The notes beneath the pieces are model-generated. The model had not been told where the DNA came from and ran no database searches. It worked only from the letters and a program-made list of their open reading frames with translations. A program made the translations under genes and the position numbers. A stretch of DNA of 47,379 nucleotides, taken from assembly GCA_024704765.1 (NCBI GenBank), contig JAKMXF010000102.1:1-47379 (forward strand), read 5' to 3'. Below, one piece after another: positions 45,150 through 47,379 of this stretch. The stretch is from Oopsacas minuta (Eukaryota > Porifera > Hexactinellida > Lyssacinosida > Leucopsacidae). Numbering within the stretch: the stretch's first letter is position 1; each line of letters begins with the position of its first letter.

Positions 45150-45592
45150 AATTCCTCAAAAATTCATGTTAGATGATTGCATTCCTGAAGAAAAAATATC
45201 AATAATTGCAGATGGAAACTGCCTTTTGAGGGCACTAGTTTAATGGTTATCAGCAAATGAAGATATACATGGGATAGTTCGCAAGAAATTATTATCCTTT
45301 ATGAGTACATCTGCCCTATGTGGTAAATATGTTAGATAAAACATGACCAAAAGATGAGTGAATATTTCCTAAGACGAACATGTCAGCAACAACAGTTTGG
45401 GCTAGTGACGTTGAATTATTTTCTTCTGCAATATGGTTATAAACAGATATTTTTGTGTTCAAGGATAAAGAATGGCAGAAATTTCTCACAAAGGTTTCAG
45501 TCGTCCCAAGAGAGGAAAGAACGTTTCAAGCTCTCTCAATATCTAACTCCATAATGACTGCTACCATTATGAACCAATTGTTTCAGTGACAG
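45150..45592 (+). pseudogene. OTU cysteine-protease domain of the element
   Basis: IPQKFMLDDCIPEEKISIIA leads into DGNCLLRAL, the OTU signature with catalytic Cys, then WLSANEDIHGIVRKKLLSFM. After frame changes it reads DQKMSEYFLRRTC and KQIFLCSRIKNGRNF, and finally HNDCYHYEPIVSV with the catalytic His (about 45553-45592). OTU proteins cleave ubiquitin chains. Why such transposons carry one is unknown to me. At least four frame breaks. Confidence 0.75.
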
Positions 45593-45822
45593 CTAAGCCT
45601 TTTCTTTGTTAAATGCAATTCAAACTTTTGTTGAACACATTAACAACATTTTCAATCACTACGCTATTTAGAGTTTCATAAATACACTGTATGGGTTTCT
45701 CACTATATATTTATAGAAAACATCTGGTAGTTGAAATTTTGATAACAAGAAAGTGGGTTGCACATACATAGTTCAGAGGGAAAACTCTCCATATTGAAAA
45801 GAATGGTGAAAACCACCAAACT

Positions 45823-46107
45823 GAACAATGAATCAGATTATTTAATTTGGGGAGGGGGCACCCCCAAATATTGAGGGTGATCCAAAATATATGATAAGTT
45901 ATAAAATTTGGGGGGAGGGCACCCCGAATCTTGAGAGGACTTAGGATTATGATCACTATGTAAAATTGGTGGGGGTCCACCTCCAAATAGAGAGGACCCC
46001 TCCAAAATTAAAGATATAAATTTCCATTTTGGGGGCGCCCTCGAAATGAACCCCTACAGTTATGAAGGGGTGTTTGAACACCCAAATCCGCCTGGATACG
46101 CCACTGG
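45823..46107. repeat. G-rich tandem unit repeat, copy 2, with transposon end
   Basis: The same four-unit array as 34400-34650, here continuing to GGGTGTTTGAACACCC and ending CGCCTGGATACGCCACTGG, a DNA-transposon-type terminus (inverse CCAGTGGCGTATCCAGG). No matching left terminus was found nearby. It sits inside the Ginger-like element after the OTU domain. Confidence 0.75.
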
Positions 46108-46292
46108 AACCCTTTAATTTCGCTCAAAAGTGATGTAATGTCATATAAGCTAAACTTACAGTAATTTGGCCAGTTATCAATTTGTCAAGCTTTAACTTAC
46201 GATAGTTTTGTTGGAATTTCAAAGTAAATCAAGATCATAAATAACACAACTCAACAAGATTTCTCATCAGAGATCACATACAATTATCTTAG

Positions 46293-46293
46293 N
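46293..46293. other. single undetermined base (n), likely scaffold join
   Basis: Isolated n between the right inverted repeat of the Ginger-like element and a truncated Tigger gene. Confidence 0.55.
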
Positions 46294-46304
46294 AGAGACC
46301 CGTG

Positions 46305-46646
46305 CTAATGAATTAGCATGAGGCTAAGTCCTACATGACGCTGCCACTGGTGCTCCATCCAAAGACCGAGAAGCTTTTCCATTTCTTCTAATAGTTTACC
46401 CCTCTTCTTGCTAATAATAGTAGACAGCATAGGCACTGTACTTTTCACGTGTTCCATAACACGATCTTTGCATTTGTATATCGTACTAATGGTGGAACGA
46501 TCCATATTGTAAGCGCGGGCTACATTCACCATTTTTTCACCACTATCAAGCTTTATTATTATTGCCACTTTTGTTTCCATCGAGATAGCATGACGTTTTT
46601 TAGCATTACCACTAGCATCACTCGCCTTACGCTTCTTGCTATCCAT
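46305..46646 (-). pseudogene. Tigger/jerky-type transposase, N-terminal fragment
   Basis: From the ATG at 46646: DSKKRKASDASGNAKKRHAI, then the CENP-B-type HTH region METKVAIIIKLDSGEKMVNV, ARAYNMDRSTISTIYKCKDR, VMEHVKSTVP and KKRGKLLEEMEKLLGLWMEH. This is the DNA-binding half of a pogo/Tigger transposase and is well preserved. It stops after LSLMLIH, 12 bases before the n. The DDE half is absent. A domesticated jerky/CENP-B-like gene is possible but not supported by a truncated frame. Confidence 0.85.
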
Positions 46647-46685
46647 TCTGAGTAAACGATGCCTCAAATATTTGACAAAGATCAA

Positions 46686-47094
46686 TGCCGTATATTTTCT
46701 TCAAAAATATACAATAGTTACAAAAATGCAATAGGCCTACTTCTATACAATAGTTCCTAAACCCGCAAAACGAGTTTTCATAAAAATGCATTGCCACATT
46801 GTAAGGTGAATGCCTATTGTTTAATCATAATGAAGCTGCATTTTCGTAGCTATTCTTAATTGTGTATTTTCTATGTGATACAGCCCTGTGCGGGTTTGGT
46901 AGTGACCACAAGTTTGTAGCTTACTGTACACGGTGAGTAAATATGAAAATAACTATTTTGTTCGTATGTCGGGGAGTGTCTGTATATTGTTTGAATTTTG
47001 TACTAGAAATTAGGATATATTCAATTAAATTTGAAATTTGAAATACCGCTCCCATACTTATAATTAGAGCAGGACATCCCTGCAAGATTGCAGG
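46686..47094. other. non-coding stretch
   Basis: No gene or clear repeat. A small palindrome, CCTGCAAGATTGCAGG, is at 47079-47094. Confidence 0.4.
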
Positions 47095-47140
47095 CAAATT
47101 TACGTAGTCTACGTAAATTTACGAAGATTCGGCAGCACTG
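47095..47140. mobile_element. hAT MITE right end
   Basis: It ends TCGGCAGCACTG after TTTACGTAGTCTACGTAAAT. This matches the right end of the MITE at 19106-19575 (TACGTAGTCTAC-TA-ATTTAC, GGCAGCACTG). Only this end was recognised. Confidence 0.6.
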
Positions 47141-47280
47141 GGCGGACTGGCCCACCGGTCCACCGGCCAGTTTCCGAGTGGTACATACTAAAAGGATCTA
47201 ACTCACAAGATCTCATCTTGAGTCTCACGATTTCGGGTCTACCAATACTACAGAATCCCTGTTGTCTTTCAATTGAAACC

Positions 47281-47379
47281 AATACCAATTTGCAATCTAA
47301 ATATAGAATCGTGAGATTTTTCACGAATCTCACGAATTTAAAGTTTCCCATATTCAGAGCGCTGCATACATGCCACCAT
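47281..47379 (-). repeat. 99-bp terminal block identical to 35309-35407
   Basis: Exact inverted copy of 35309-35407. The window ends on its last base. Confidence 0.95.

Larger units (their letters stand above)
43156..46292 (+). mobile_element. Ginger-like integrase/OTU element bounded by inverted repeats
   Basis: The first 31 bp (43156-43186) are identical to the reverse complement of the last 31 bp (46262-46292). They contain TGTGATCTCTGATGAGA, and similarity continues inward for another ~20 bp (ATCT---T-A-GTTGTGT). TGTGA fits the TGTNR ends I recall for Ginger elements. Both ends abut an n. Inside, on the plus strand: a degraded integrase, two or more unidentified ORFs and an OTU domain. 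A G-rich repeat is inserted near the right end. Confidence 0.65.

Noticed and set aside
46305-46646. Domesticated CENP-B/jerky host gene
   Set aside because: Only the HTH half is present and it ends in a stop beside a scaffold join, so a transposon fragment is simpler.
1-47379. CRISPR array, operon, phage or prokaryotic island
   Set aside because: No regularly spaced repeats with unique spacers and no prokaryotic gene organisation. The presence of splice sites, eukaryotic transposons and animal genes argues against it.

Overview
This is an AT-rich nuclear window from an animal. Two host genes are recognisable. One is a NEK-family (NEK11-like) protein kinase, intact in a single exon on the minus strand (7279-9153). 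The other is the mitochondrial propionyl-CoA carboxylase alpha chain (PCCA), in two pieces on the plus strand. The rest is mostly decayed DNA transposons and their non-autonomous derivatives: mariner/maT, Tc1, pogo/Tigger, several hAT, PIF/Harbinger, Ginger-like integrase elements carrying an OTU protease domain, and one TIR element whose superfamily I cannot name. The TE mix, and two host genes with few or no introns, fit an arthropod or another invertebrate; I cannot identify the species. There are no operons, CRISPR arrays or phage.

Layout. 1-7278: a mariner C-terminal fragment, non-coding repeats, a ~150-bp MITE copy, a 1.25-kb inverted-repeat element (3037-4285), a 147-bp near-perfect hairpin (4836-4982) and a mariner pseudogene. 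7279-9153: NEK kinase. 9461-12386: two more MITE copies, a minisatellite, a 130-bp TE fragment and a hAT remnant. 12606-13970: complete but frameshifted Tc1 element. 14423-16478: hAT remnant. 18611-19690: unidentified coding remnant split by a hAT MITE with a perfect 8-bp target duplication. 19814-21184: hAT with TIRs and near-perfect TSD. 23254-24503: integrase/OTU remnant. 24671-24851: minisatellite. 25351-26829: PCCA 3' exon. 27196-28503: mariner/maT. 29640-31190: hAT remnant. 31311-33059: unclassified TIR element next to a Ginger-like integrase fragment. 35736-36386: PCCA 5' exon. 38976-41689: Harbinger with both of its genes. 43156-46292: Ginger/OTU element with TIRs. 46305-46646: Tigger N-terminal fragment.

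The strongest anomaly is that the two PCCA exons join exactly, in phase 0 and with no residue missing or duplicated, but lie in the wrong order: the 3' exon is about 10 kb before the 5' exon on the same strand. Six isolated single n characters (10513, 23253, 29328, 32713, 43155, 46293) lie in or at the edge of repeats, and two of them lie between the PCCA pieces. A mis-ordered scaffold is therefore the simplest explanation; a real rearrangement is the alternative. The window also ends exactly at the edge of a 99-bp sequence present in inverted, identical form at 35309-35407, which looks like a contig end in a repeat.

I found no convincing new cellular system. The most novel-looking items are the unclassified TIR transposon, the integrase-plus-OTU elements and the long hairpin.
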